A DNA stretch of 10,762 bases from Pleurotus ostreatus/Saccharomyces cerevisiae fusant. Its lineage: Eukaryota > Opisthokonta. How positions within the stretch are numbered: position 1 is the first letter of the stretch; each line of letters starts with the position of its first letter. Positions 1-7,004 of the stretch are shown piece by piece. The notes beneath the pieces are model-generated. The model was not told where the DNA came from, ran no database searches, and worked only from the letters and a program-made list of their open reading frames with translations. A program made the position numbers and the translations under genes. The stretch covers positions 1 to 10,762 of the forward strand of contig JAMQCK010001204.1 in assembly GCA_024196135.1 (NCBI GenBank), written 5' to 3'.

Positions 1-1
1 C

Positions 2-901
2 CGGGAAGGGGGAGTAGAGCTCATCACTGAGTTGCTTTCTAAAGCGGTTCCGGTTGATGATGACGCTCTTCCTGACACGTCCAAGATACGCGACTGGATG
101 TTCAAAGACATCTTGAAGTTGCCATCTGCGCAACAGAAGGAATGGATGAATGCTTGCCGCGAGGAGTTAGAGGCACTCCATCAGCGCAAAGTCTATTCCC
201 TTGTGGATCGTCCGAAAGGACGAAAGATCATCAAATGCCGCTTGGTCTTTGATCAGAAATCTGATGGCCGCAAACGAGCCCGCCTCGTCGCCAAGGGTTT
301 CAGTCAGGTCGAGGGAATCGACTATGACAAAATATTCTCGCCTGTTGTCAGGTATGAGACGTTCCGCCTAGTCATGGCGCTTGCAGCGCTTGAAGGCTGG
401 CACTGGTCAGGTCTCGACGTCTCCAAGGCTTTCCTCTACGGAGACCTGGACGAAGAGGTCTACATGGAACAACCCGAAGGCTTCGCGGTGAAGGGCCAAG
501 AGTGCAAAGTTATGCGCTTACACAAGGCGATCTACGGACTGAAGCAAGCTGCCTTATCATGGTGGAAGGCGCTCACCAAGTCCACAAAAGCCATGGGCTG
601 GGTCCGACTCACATCGGATGCTGGCGTGTTCTTCTACCAGGACTCTCATGGCAAACTCGCTGTTATTGTAGTCTATGTAGACGACGCTCTGTTCTTCTCC
701 AAGGACAAGAAGCTCATTGCCTTTCTCAAGGCAGAGTTCATCAAGCGATGGGAATGCCGTAATTCTGAAGTCACTTCGGAGTTCCTGCGCATACGCATCC
801 GACGAAAGGGTTCAAAGATCAAGATTGATCAGATCCCGTATCTCGATAAGGTGCTGAAGCGCTTCGGGATGGAGAACTGCAAGTTCGCACCAACCCCTTG
901 A
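2..901 (+). pseudogene. copia pol polyprotein: reverse transcriptase domain, partial
   Basis: This is the RNA-dependent DNA polymerase of a copia element, which copies element RNA inside a virus-like particle. The frame is already open at base 2, so no start codon is expected; the TTG at 32 is not a start. Visible motifs, in order: the copia N-terminal block with RARLVAKGFSQVEGIDYDKIFSPV; the first catalytic Asp in LDVSKAFLYGDLDEEVYMEQPEGF (Asp codon 416-418); LHKAIYGLKQAALSWW; and the catalytic YVDD box at 674-685. All three catalytic aspartates are present. The frame ends at TGA 899-901, directly after the FAPTP segment, where copia proteins normally run on through the linker towards RNase H. 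The stop is therefore premature. Family assignment is certain; function is probably lost unless the stop is read through. Confidence 0.95.
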
Positions 902-1630
902 CCAGCCGGCTATGTGCCTGAGCTCAACGAGGATGAGGTTGATCCCAAACTCCGCAAGACCTTTCAGTCGGTCATTGGTTCGCTCCTCTTCATCATGTTG
1001 GGCTCATGCTCCGACATTGCCTTTGCGGTGACCAAGCTGTCACAGTTTGCCGCAAATCCCTTGAGAGACCACTTGAACAAAGCGCTGTATATCTGCCGCT
1101 ATCTTGCTGGGACTCGGGATTATGCACTTGTCTATGACGGTGCTTCCAACGGCGGACTGACCGCATACACTGATTCGGATTGGGCATCTGATCCGATCAA
1201 GAGGCGATCCACCACCGGCTACTTCATGAAGCTGGCAAACGGGATCATCTGCTGGCAGTCACGATTGCAGCGCACAGTTGCAGCATCATCGACCGAGGCA
1301 GAATACATGGCGCTCTCTGATTGTAGTCGCCAAGTGATGTGGCTGAAGAGTATCCTTATGGAACTCAAGCGCAAAATCATCACTCCCGTTCCTATCCATG
1401 GTGACAATCAGGGATCTCTCTTCACGGGCTCCAACGACTACCGAGACCGCCGGATGAAACACATCGACATCCATTACCACTATATCCGCGAGCTGGTCGA
1501 GGAGAAGGAGGTTGAGCTGTACTTCATTGACGGCAACAACAACCCTGCGGACATGTTCACCAAGAACCTTGGGCGCGTCAAGTTCGAGAAGTTCAGATCT
1601 CAACTGGGACTTGAGTTTAACTCGTCCTAA
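902..1630 (+). pseudogene. copia pol polyprotein: connection and RNase H domain, 3' end
   Basis: This continues the reverse transcriptase in the same reading frame after the TGA at 899-901. RNase H removes the RNA strand after reverse transcription. The connection segment (SVIGSLLFIMLGSCSDIAFAV) is followed by the four acidic residues expected of copia RNase H: Asp in AYTDSDWAS (codon 1172-1174), Glu in STEAEYMAL (1301-1303), Asp in IHGDNQGS (1403-1405) and Asp in NPADMFTKNL (1550-1552). The protein ends normally at TAA 1628-1630, 50 bases before the polypurine tract. No credible start codon lies at its head; the GTG at 914 falls inside the conserved linker. It was therefore once one polyprotein with the upstream part. 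Confidence 0.94.
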
Positions 1631-1680
1631 CTGGCCGATGAAGACTACCGCTTGCGTACGCTATGACTGCGATACTTAGC

Positions 1681-1689
1681 AAGGGGGAG
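1681..1689 (+). other. polypurine tract of the copia element
   Basis: The purine run AAGGGGGAG abuts the first base of the LTR. In LTR retrotransposons this RNase H-resistant run primes plus-strand DNA synthesis, and its position exactly against TGTTG fixes the LTR left boundary. Confidence 0.9.
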
Positions 1690-1717
1690 TGTTGGACATC
1701 TGGCCTGTCACATGTTA

Positions 1718-1724
1718 TGACTCA
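1718..1724 (+). promoter_or_regulatory. TGACTCA, Gcn4/AP-1-type bZIP site in LTR U3
   Basis: This is an exact match to the palindromic bZIP core TGACTCA, 28 bases into the LTR and about 110 bp before the TATA box. Gcn4/Cpc1-type factors bind this core in fungi, and some yeast Ty elements use it. Binding here is an inference; a 7-mer can occur by chance. Confidence 0.4.
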
Positions 1725-1832
1725 CGTAGCACATGACGGACACATGGACACATGTGGACACACACAACGACATCATATGTTTATTGTTTACACGTCCACT
1801 GCTTTATCACATGCTACCTACATCCCTGTACA

Positions 1833-1839
1833 TATATAA
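1833..1839 (+). promoter_or_regulatory. TATA box of the LTR promoter
   Basis: TATATAA lies about 145 bp into the LTR. Transcription would be expected to start roughly 25-60 bp downstream, leaving about 60-95 bp as R plus U5, a usual layout for a copia LTR. In this 3' copy the promoter would fire outwards, into 1955 and beyond. Confidence 0.6.
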
Positions 1840-1954
1840 GGAGGCCCTCTCTGCCCTCCAGAATAACAGGTCTTTACCTACCTCTGCGCTTGCCTCATAT
1901 CAAGCTCCTTACCACCAGGTAAGCTGCTAGGCGCGCTTCCCCGCATGCTCAACA

Positions 1955-2731
1955 CCCTTCTTCCCTGCGCGCCTCGCGCCTTGCGGCTTCGGAACCAATT
2001 CTGCGCGCTGATCCCGTGTTTGAGCGGCGGCCTGTCAGCACAGCTGGCCGGGAAGCGATATAGCGGCCCTCTTGTGGGCAGGGGGACATATCAAGCTGGT
2101 AGAAGATGTGAGAGCGAAGCCATCCGACGGAGGGGGAAGCATGAGTGAGAAGGTGAAGAAGCGAAATGTCCGAATCGGGAAGGTGCGATCAAAAGTCGGC
2201 ACAGGACGTAGCGTTTTGAGAGCTCCTTGAGAGGCTCGGGCGAACTTTCCTGTAGTGACGAAAATATAGCAGACTATGTGCGAGAACTTGCGAGGGGGAG
2301 GGAGTTCAGCAAAGGAGTGTTTTCGTCCGGGCGCACCCGCCACGAGCGAGTCACGGGCTCGAACCGTGCGAAAAGACCAACCCACGCGTGGCGTAAGCTA
2401 CTATTCGACAGCGTGGGCAGGCTGGGGGACGTGGAGGTGGAGGTGGAGTGGGAAGGGCATGGGCGGCCGGCGCAAAGGGGGAGGGGAGGGAGGGATTGAT
2501 GGGGGGCGGGCACCTAGAGGTCGTGTTGGAGGGGGGAGGGGTGGCAGGGATCGTCGAGGTGGGCGTCGGATAGCGAAGCGCGGCGCCGCTCGCGTTGACA
2601 AGCGGCGCTGAATTTTTTGATCAGCATGTTCAACGTGCATTGGTTATGATTACGTACCTTTGAGGGGTTTCTTCAACCCCACCCTCACCCTCCTTCTCGC
2701 CTTCCGTGTCCAAGGGGGCAGCCGTTGGGCT
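1955..2731. other. non-coding spacer with G-rich tracts
   Basis: No supportable gene lies between the copia LTR and the outer TIR element. Open frames here overlap on both strands and carry low-complexity Arg/Gly/Pro-rich translations. The stretch contains a (GGAGGT)n microsatellite near 2432-2447, a four-run G tract at 2477-2494 and a tRNA T-arm look-alike on the minus strand at 2352-2368. The part after 2600 is less G-rich and holds nothing I recognise. Confidence 0.6.
2477..2494 (+). other. G-quadruplex-forming motif
   Basis: Four G runs of 5, 4, 3 and 3 bases are separated by single A residues, a motif that favours a compact G-quadruplex. It sits in a longer G-rich tract (about 2430-2540). 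Folding is predicted from the motif only. Confidence 0.6.
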
Positions 2732-2738
2732 ATGCGCA
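2732..2738. repeat. target-site duplication, left copy (ATGCGCA)
   Basis: ATGCGCA stands immediately before the left inverted repeat and again immediately after the right one (9128-9134). The two TIRs align without gaps so that 2739 pairs exactly with 9127, so both copies are in register with the ends. A 7-bp match placed there by chance is unlikely, but a single 7-mer is not proof. Confidence 0.7.
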
Positions 2739-3085
2739 CAGCTGATGTCTTAAAGCCTTTGCAAAGTTGGCCTTAAGTTAGAGGTCGTGCTTTTGCAAAG
2801 TTCACGAAGTGTTTACCTGCACAGCCACAGCCCCCGGGATCTCGCCGGCGACGCCTCCGGGCAGCGCCCGATGCGGCAGGCGACCCCCCGAGTCCACCGC
2901 TCGGGCGTTTCCGAGCGTCGCGCCGCCTCCCGCCGCGCGCGGGCGCGATTGATGCGCCCTCTCGCGCGCGCTCCCGCGCGTCGCGCTCGCTTAGTCAGCG
3001 CGTCGCGCGGCCTCGCGAGCGCGCGGCCTCACCGTCGCCGCTGCTCGTGCTTCCTTGGGCTTGTAGTAGCACAAAAAAGGATGTA
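2739..3085 (+). repeat. outer element, left terminal inverted repeat
   Basis: It pairs without gaps with the reverse complement of 8781-9127 (position x pairs with 11866 minus x). The core 2782-3060 differs at only three of 279 positions, all transitions. The outermost 43 bp are much less alike apart from a shared CCTTTGCAAAG (2756-2766), which contains the 10-bp palindrome CTTTGCAAAG. The core is about 70% G+C and rich in CpG. It ends in an A+T-rich stretch at 3070-3130. Confidence 0.9.
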
Positions 3086-3239
3086 TTATATAAGTAGATA
3101 TACACAATGTAACTATAAGAAGTACTAGCATATCAATAAGAACGAAAAAGGGAATAAAAGCATTGTGAATTTTTTTCGCCAATGCCATGCACGTCCAGCA
3201 GCCCGCGTAGGGGGGACGGGCGAGTGCACGAGGAGAGGA

Positions 3240-3262
3240 GGGGGAGGGGGAGGGCGCGGGGG
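3240..3262 (+). other. G-quadruplex-forming motif in outer left arm
   Basis: G runs of 5, 5, 3 and 5 bases are separated by A, A and CGC. A comparable G-rich tract follows the AATTTTCGCC-like block in the inner-element left arm (about 4600-4636), so it seems to be part of the family's arm layout. Confidence 0.55.
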
Positions 3263-3465
3263 CCATATCCCGCGACTGACAAGCGCGAGTAGGGGCTCTG
3301 CTCGTCGTCGCGGGAAGCCGTGCGCATTGCGCGCGCGGCTGCAGGACAGGACGGCAACACCCCCCTTGCGGACATATGCCGCGCAAAAGAGGATGAGGGA
3401 GGGGGAGACGAGAGGGAGAGGGTGCCGCGCTTGTCGCGGTCGCTGTAGAACCTCCGTCGTCAACC

Positions 3466-3486
3466 GGGCGGGGCGGGGCGGGGCGG
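3466..3486 (+). repeat. GGGGC tandem repeat, G-quadruplex motif
   Basis: GGG, GGGG, GGGG, GGGG and GG runs are separated by single C residues, i.e. about four units of CGGGG. It is a short microsatellite with strong quadruplex potential on the plus strand. Confidence 0.75.
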
Positions 3487-3750
3487 CTGCGTATTGAGCT
3501 GACCTGCCCGCGTTGGCAGTGAGAAGCTCGTTGGTGGTCGGCAGGGTACGTATCGTCGCCGCCGCGACGGGTGGCGACGACGTAGTGGGGTAGGTGGGTG
3601 CGGGATGGCGGTGAGAGGCAAGGGGCGGGCCGCCGATCAAGGTCCTCCCGCGAGCGCAACCGCGGGCGCGTGAGCGCGTCGCCCGAGGCGCGAGCGCGAT
3701 AGGGAAGATAGTTAGTTATAATTCGCATTCTGAGCGTGTTCACGTACCTG

Positions 3751-3791
3751 GCAGCGCGCCAGGACCTGGCAGCCCCCTCCTGGCGCGCTGC
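3751..3791. repeat. perfect 14-bp inverted repeat (hairpin)
   Basis: GCAGCGCGCCAGGA at 3751-3764 is exactly complementary to 3778-3791, with a 13-nt spacer. The 8-mer CCTGGCAG also occurs twice directly (3747-3754 and 3765-3772). No T tract or neighbouring gene supports a terminator role. It could be the two ends of a very short insertion or a cruciform-forming site. Confidence 0.8.
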
Positions 3792-4124
3792 ACGCGCTCG
3801 TTCCTTTGCTTCGCCGGCCCCCTTCGCGCGCAATGGTCATACATTTCTTGACGTCAGCATGAACAAAGAGTGGGTATTAAGCTTATGGTAAGCTGCGAGG
3901 TGTTGAGGAAAGAGGAAGGGGGATAATGGGTCGCGTGGGGCAGGAATCCTCTGCCTTAGGAAAATCAGCGCATAAGCCCGCTATATTAGCACGTATAGCG
4001 CACCTTCATGAGTGCTATGCATCGCAAGGATCCAGAAACCTTACTTGATGTGATTGTCGAGGGTGGTGGAGGCGGGCGGCGACGCAAGGATGGCACCTGT
4101 GCAAGTAAAATGTTTTAAAAAGTA

Positions 4125-4140
4125 GCAGACAAGTGTCTGC
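4125..4140. repeat. subterminal hairpin, left arm
   Basis: GCAGACA and TGTCTGC form a perfect 7-bp stem around AG, 31 bp from the element end. The identical stem sits at 7502-7517 in the right arm. In the outer element the palindrome CTTTGCAAAG lies 18-27 bases from the right-hand end and 19-28 from the left. A symmetric subterminal site is a plausible transposase contact, by inference. Confidence 0.7.
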
Positions 4141-4531
4141 CGTTCATTTGATAATGTACCGAATGTGTTCTCCGCACAGCCACGGCCTCCCGGAAGCTGC
4201 CCGGGACGTCGCCGGGCTGCGCCCAATGCGGCAGGCGACCTCCGGGCTCGCCGCCGCGGGTGATCGCGCCGCACGCGTCGGCCGTCGCGCGTGATGCCGC
4301 CGTCGTCGGGGCTCCCGCGCGCCGCCCGCGATTGATGCGCCGCTGGCGCGGCTGCACAACCACGTCAGCGCGTCGCGTCGGCGTCGCGCCGCGCGCCGTC
4401 ACCGCCGCCGCGGGTTGCACTCGGTCGTGCTAATGCAAGTAGTAGATAGATAAAGTATATAGAAGATACACATAAAGTACGTAGAATGGGCGCGGGAGGC
4501 GTGAAATGAGGAGGAAAGCGAAAAAAGCGCG

Positions 4532-4547
4532 GGCGAAAATTTTCGCC
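4532..4547. repeat. 16-bp perfect palindrome in left arm
   Basis: GGCGAAAATTTTCGCC is its own reverse complement. The matching place in the right arm (7081-7107) has a different sequence but again forms a perfect 10-bp stem, so the symmetry is kept while the bases change. Confidence 0.85.
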
Positions 4548-5042
4548 AGCGTGACACGTGCCGTGCAGCAAGCGCTAGCGCACGCGACTGCAGGCAAGTG
4601 TTGAGGAAGGGAAGAGGTAGGGGAGGGGGGTTGGGCATGCGCGAGGGGCGTCAAAAAACCCAGATGACGGCCTTGGGCTGTCATATGGGTGATACGTGCT
4701 GCCTAGACGTGACGCAGTACACGTAGCCCACGGAAGCAGCTCTACCGAGCGCGGTCGCGGGAATAGGGGCGTGGGGGCGTGAGGCGGTGATCCTCGGCCT
4801 GAGGGCCTTGTTGTTGCGGGTCGTCGCGGGCGAGGACGGTGGTGTGGGGGCAGGGGGTCGGCGAGTTCAGCCGCGCGCGTTGCCGCGTGGCTCCCCGTCG
4901 TTAGCAGCCTCCGCTCTCGTGGGTAATCGTGACGGCGAGCAAGGCCGTAGTGGAGGAATGGCGAAGGTGGACGCGGACGTGGGCGCGCGAGGGAGGGGTT
5001 GGCGACGGCGGATAATCGACCCGTCACAAGGGCGCGATCGGA

Positions 5043-5062
5043 CTGTCACACGTGTGTGACAG
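5043..5062. repeat. palindromic site with CACGTG centre
   Basis: CTGTCACAC and GTGTGACAG form 9-bp arms around GT, with CACGTG (an E-box hexamer) at the centre. CAGGTG, the terminal hexamer of the TIR family, overlaps its right edge (5061-5066). Its role is unknown. Confidence 0.7.
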
Positions 5063-5160
5063 GTGGCGCGCGAGTCCGCCAGCGAGTACTGACGCGACTG
5101 CACGCGTCCCGCCGCTTCCCTCCCCAGTATCTAGGCCAAGAATGACCCAAATCATCGATA

Positions 5161-5265
5161 AACGCGTCCCGCAGCGAGCTCGGCACCGCGAATTCGCCAC
5201 TGCGGTGGGTACTCGAACGGGCCGAGCTCAACGCGGGGCATGCGCCTCAATGGAGGGGGGGAGGA
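5161..5265 (-). repeat. dispersed repeat D, copy 1
   Basis: Read on the minus strand, this resembles plus-strand 8341-8447: a pyrimidine run, ATTGA, GCATG, an exact CCGTTCGAGTAC, then GAATTC-CGGTGC and GCTCG, all in order with short gaps. It lies on the centre side of the inner left arm, as copy 2 lies on the centre side of the outer right arm. No coding function is evident; the frames differ between copies. Confidence 0.7.
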
Positions 5266-5640
5266 GAGGGGATAGTAAAATGACCGAAGAGCGATCTTGA
5301 AGTGCCGCTCAGCACGTTCTGCGGGTTGGGGAGGGCGCGGAAGGACACAATCTCTGACAGAAGCGAAAAATGCTGTATATCAGTACATATCAGGGCATAG
5401 AGCGTAGCCGCGCACCATCTCCCGCCTCCTCAGGTACGCGTGTAGCGCTTTCCACGTCTGAAAACCCTCACGGGCACTTGTGCGGGGCGCGAGGCATTGC
5501 CCTGCGTGCAAATTTTGTCTTTCTAAGCGATGATTTGATCGGGGGGAGGGGGCGAGGCGAGAGAAAGCAGCACAGGGAGCGCGAGGTAGTGTGGCTAAGG
5601 TAGCGAAGAGCAAGCGGGGGAGGGCAGATCGCGGGGGGGT

Positions 5641-5772
5641 GCAGGAATGGTGGTTGAAGACAGAAGAACGCGCGGCCTGGCGCCTCGGATGACCGGTCCG
5701 GAAGCGCGGCCCGACGTCCGAGGGTCGTTGTCGTCGACGTCGATGACCTCGGAAGGAGGCCGTGGACCTTCT
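5641..5772 (-). repeat. dispersed repeat C, copy 1
   Basis: Read on the minus strand it shares an ordered series of words with plus-strand 7880-7975 and 9865-10000: CGTCGACGAC, CTCGGAC, a CCGGCCATCCGAGGCG-like segment, GGCCGCGCG and TCAACCACCA, then a pyrimidine-rich tail. An A+T-rich stretch borders the start of each of these three copies. Relative to copy 2 it is inverted, in keeping with an arm component of the TIR family. Confidence 0.7.
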
Positions 5773-6220
5773 AGTACTATAAGAAACACAGAATACCCTA
5801 GTATGTATGTACAAGATGGCATGTATGAAGTATGGAATGGTCACGACTTCTGAATCTCACCCAAATTCAGGTTGACTGTCCTGGAGGTTATGTGCAGAAC
5901 CATCCATTCCTCAAATCTCGGACTGTACAAGCACCTTTTCGCGTCGATCTCGACGTGACCTCGGCGGATCTGCGTCAAACAAAGAGCGTATTGTAGGGGA
6001 GCTTTGCGACTATCTTGGCATGTATGGATTATAATATTTCCAGCTGTAGATTACATGTAGATCTAGGAATAGTGCTTGTTTCTGCTGAATTTGATGATAA
6101 TGTCGTTATTGGCGGACGTTCTATGCACAAAGGTGCGTTCAAACTTCGAGTGAATTTTCTTTGTATACTCCCCTAAGGTTTGCAAAAACTTTGAAGTGAA
6201 TAGGGTCTGATTCGCGTGCT

Positions 6221-6292
6221 CCCGAGGCCGTTTTCGACTGCGATGGGACCTCTCGGACGCCCGGACCGGCTTCCGCGCGGTCCCAAGACCCC
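6221..6292 (+). repeat. partial repeat C-like fragment
   Basis: CCGAGGCCGT, CTCTCGGAC and CCGGACCG occur in the same order as at 9890-9940, but the fragment lacks the CATCCGACGCG and TCAACCACC part. It is probably a decayed or truncated copy. Confidence 0.45.
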
Positions 6293-7004
6293 ATTCCTCT
6301 GACCCGAACATCTAGATGACTTGTGCCACCTACATCGTACGTCCCCGCGCCTCCTCGACCTCGCTAAGCCCCTCAATCGCTGCCGAATGCGATCTGGCGC
6401 GCGTTCCCCAACGCCCCGCGATCAATTTTCGCGCTCGGATGTGCTCGTCGTCGCGCGCGCAGGCCCGCGATCGGCAGGTCCATCCTGCCTCCCACCACCA
6501 CCCCCACGTCCCCATCCAGCGCCGCCAGCACGCGCTTCACCCCCCATCTCTCCACAACGACACCACCACTATCCTTGCAAAGGCTCTCGCCCTTGAGAAC
6601 ACCCCCGATCCCCTTCCTTGCGCGTGCCCGCGTGCACGCTGCCGACCCCAGGACTCGAAGCGCAGCGAGTACGACATTTGCCAGCCTCCGGCTGGCTTTG
6701 GCGCACCCCATCTTTACTCCCTACCACTCCCACACACCGTAACTGGACGCGCGCCGCAGAAAACACGTGCTTGGCGATCGACCTCGACACTCTCACCCCC
6801 TCCCCCAATCATCGACCACTTCGCGCGCATTTAGGCTGCCTGCGCCGCCTCTCATTCCCAGCGCGCACTCTCTCCCTCCCACCGCTACCCTTGGACGCGC
6901 TCGCCCGCTGCCGCGAGCGTCCGCAAGCCGCGCGTCGCATATCGCGCTGGCGTCATCCGACACCCAAGACGACGGTCTGCCACCATCGTAAGGGCTCGAT
7001 ATTG

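Larger units (their letters stand above)
1..1954 (+). mobile_element. Ty1/copia LTR retrotransposon, 3' part
   Basis: The order reverse transcriptase, RNase H, polypurine tract, LTR is that of the 3' half of a Ty1/copia (Pseudoviridae-type) retrotransposon. Gag, protease, integrase, the primer binding site and the 5' LTR would lie to the left of the window, so the flanking target duplication cannot be tested; the five bases after the LTR are CCCTT (1955-1959). The frame is open from the left window edge (base 2) to 898, stops once, and continues in the same frame to 1630. Domains are otherwise intact, which suggests a fairly young copy disabled by a single nonsense change, or a sequencing error. 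Confidence 0.96.
1690..1954 (+). repeat. 3' LTR of the copia element (265 bp)
   Basis: It begins TGTTGGACATC directly after the polypurine tract and ends ATGCTCAACA, giving 5-bp terminal inverted repeats TGTTG/CAACA with the canonical TG...CA. The length fits a short copia LTR. U3 holds direct repeats of GGACACAT (1738-1753) and a TGACTCA site; a TATA box follows at 1833-1839. The right boundary is inferred from the inverted repeat, because the 5' LTR is not in the window for comparison. Confidence 0.85.
3086..4093. other. interior of outer element, left side; no gene
   Basis: An A+T-rich segment with TATA-like runs (3080-3170) is followed by G-rich DNA and then mixed sequence. Landmarks are a G-run tract at 3240-3262, a GGGGC tandem at 3466-3486 and a perfect 14-bp inverted repeat at 3751-3791. 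A 280-codon open frame on the minus strand (2991-3833) runs straight through the TIR core and is Arg/Ala/Pro-rich, so I treat it as compositional. The segment 3830-4093 holds nothing recognisable. Confidence 0.6.
4094..4636 (+). repeat. inner element, left arm (long TIR)
   Basis: The outer 300 bp (4094-4393) match the reverse complement of 7249-7548 at 297 of 300 positions without gaps. Beyond 4393 the match becomes patchy, but the order is kept: an A+T-rich block (4435-4485), the AATTTTCGCC palindrome (4532-4547), a CACGTG-GTGCAG block (4555-4568) and a G-rich tract (about 4600-4636). Conserved blocks shared with the outer TIR include CACAGCCAC, the ATGCGGCAGGCGACC segment and GCGATTGATGCGCC. 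Confidence 0.9.
4637..7004. other. interior of inner element; no supported gene
   Basis: The interior contains a 20-bp palindromic site (5043-5062), repeat D (5161-5265), repeat C (5641-5772) and a C-like fragment (6221-6292). Between 5780 and 6200 the DNA is A+T-richer, with a 54-codon ATG frame at 5832-5996 (plus) and an 82-codon ATG frame at 6063-6311 (minus); neither shows a family signature. From 6320 to 7000 it is C-rich with overlapping open frames on both strands, again compositional. Confidence 0.55.

Noticed and set aside
2352..2368. tRNA T-arm look-alike on the minus strand (5-bp stem, TTCGAGC loop, B-box match GGTTCGAGCCC).
   Set aside because: No acceptor-stem complement or anticodon arm can be drawn, and the best A-box match upstream is poor and too close. 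A SINE remnant cannot be excluded, but the evidence is one arm only.
2787..3128. Matching open frames of about 95-113 codons in the two outer arms (plus strand here, minus strand at 8792-9079).
   Set aside because: They agree only because the DNA arms are inverted repeats. Translations are Arg/Ala/Ser-rich, and other frames of the same DNA are equally open, as expected at this G+C content.
2991..3833. A 280-codon minus-strand frame, the longest after the copia RT frame.
   Set aside because: It crosses the TIR core, a G-quadruplex tract and a hairpin, has low-complexity Arg/Ala/Pro content and no recognisable domain.
5061..5066. Extra CAGGTG/CACCTG hexamers (also at 7769-7774 and 9721-9726) considered as further element ends.
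   Set aside because: A 6-mer is expected several times by chance in this length, and the neighbouring bases do not continue the TIR.
5832..5996. 54-codon ATG frame on the plus strand in the A+T-richer centre of the inner element.
   Set aside because: It is short, with no family signature and no supporting promoter or splice context.
6063..6311. 82-codon ATG frame on the minus strand.
   Set aside because: No recognisable domain; its upstream part lies in the repeat C-like fragment.
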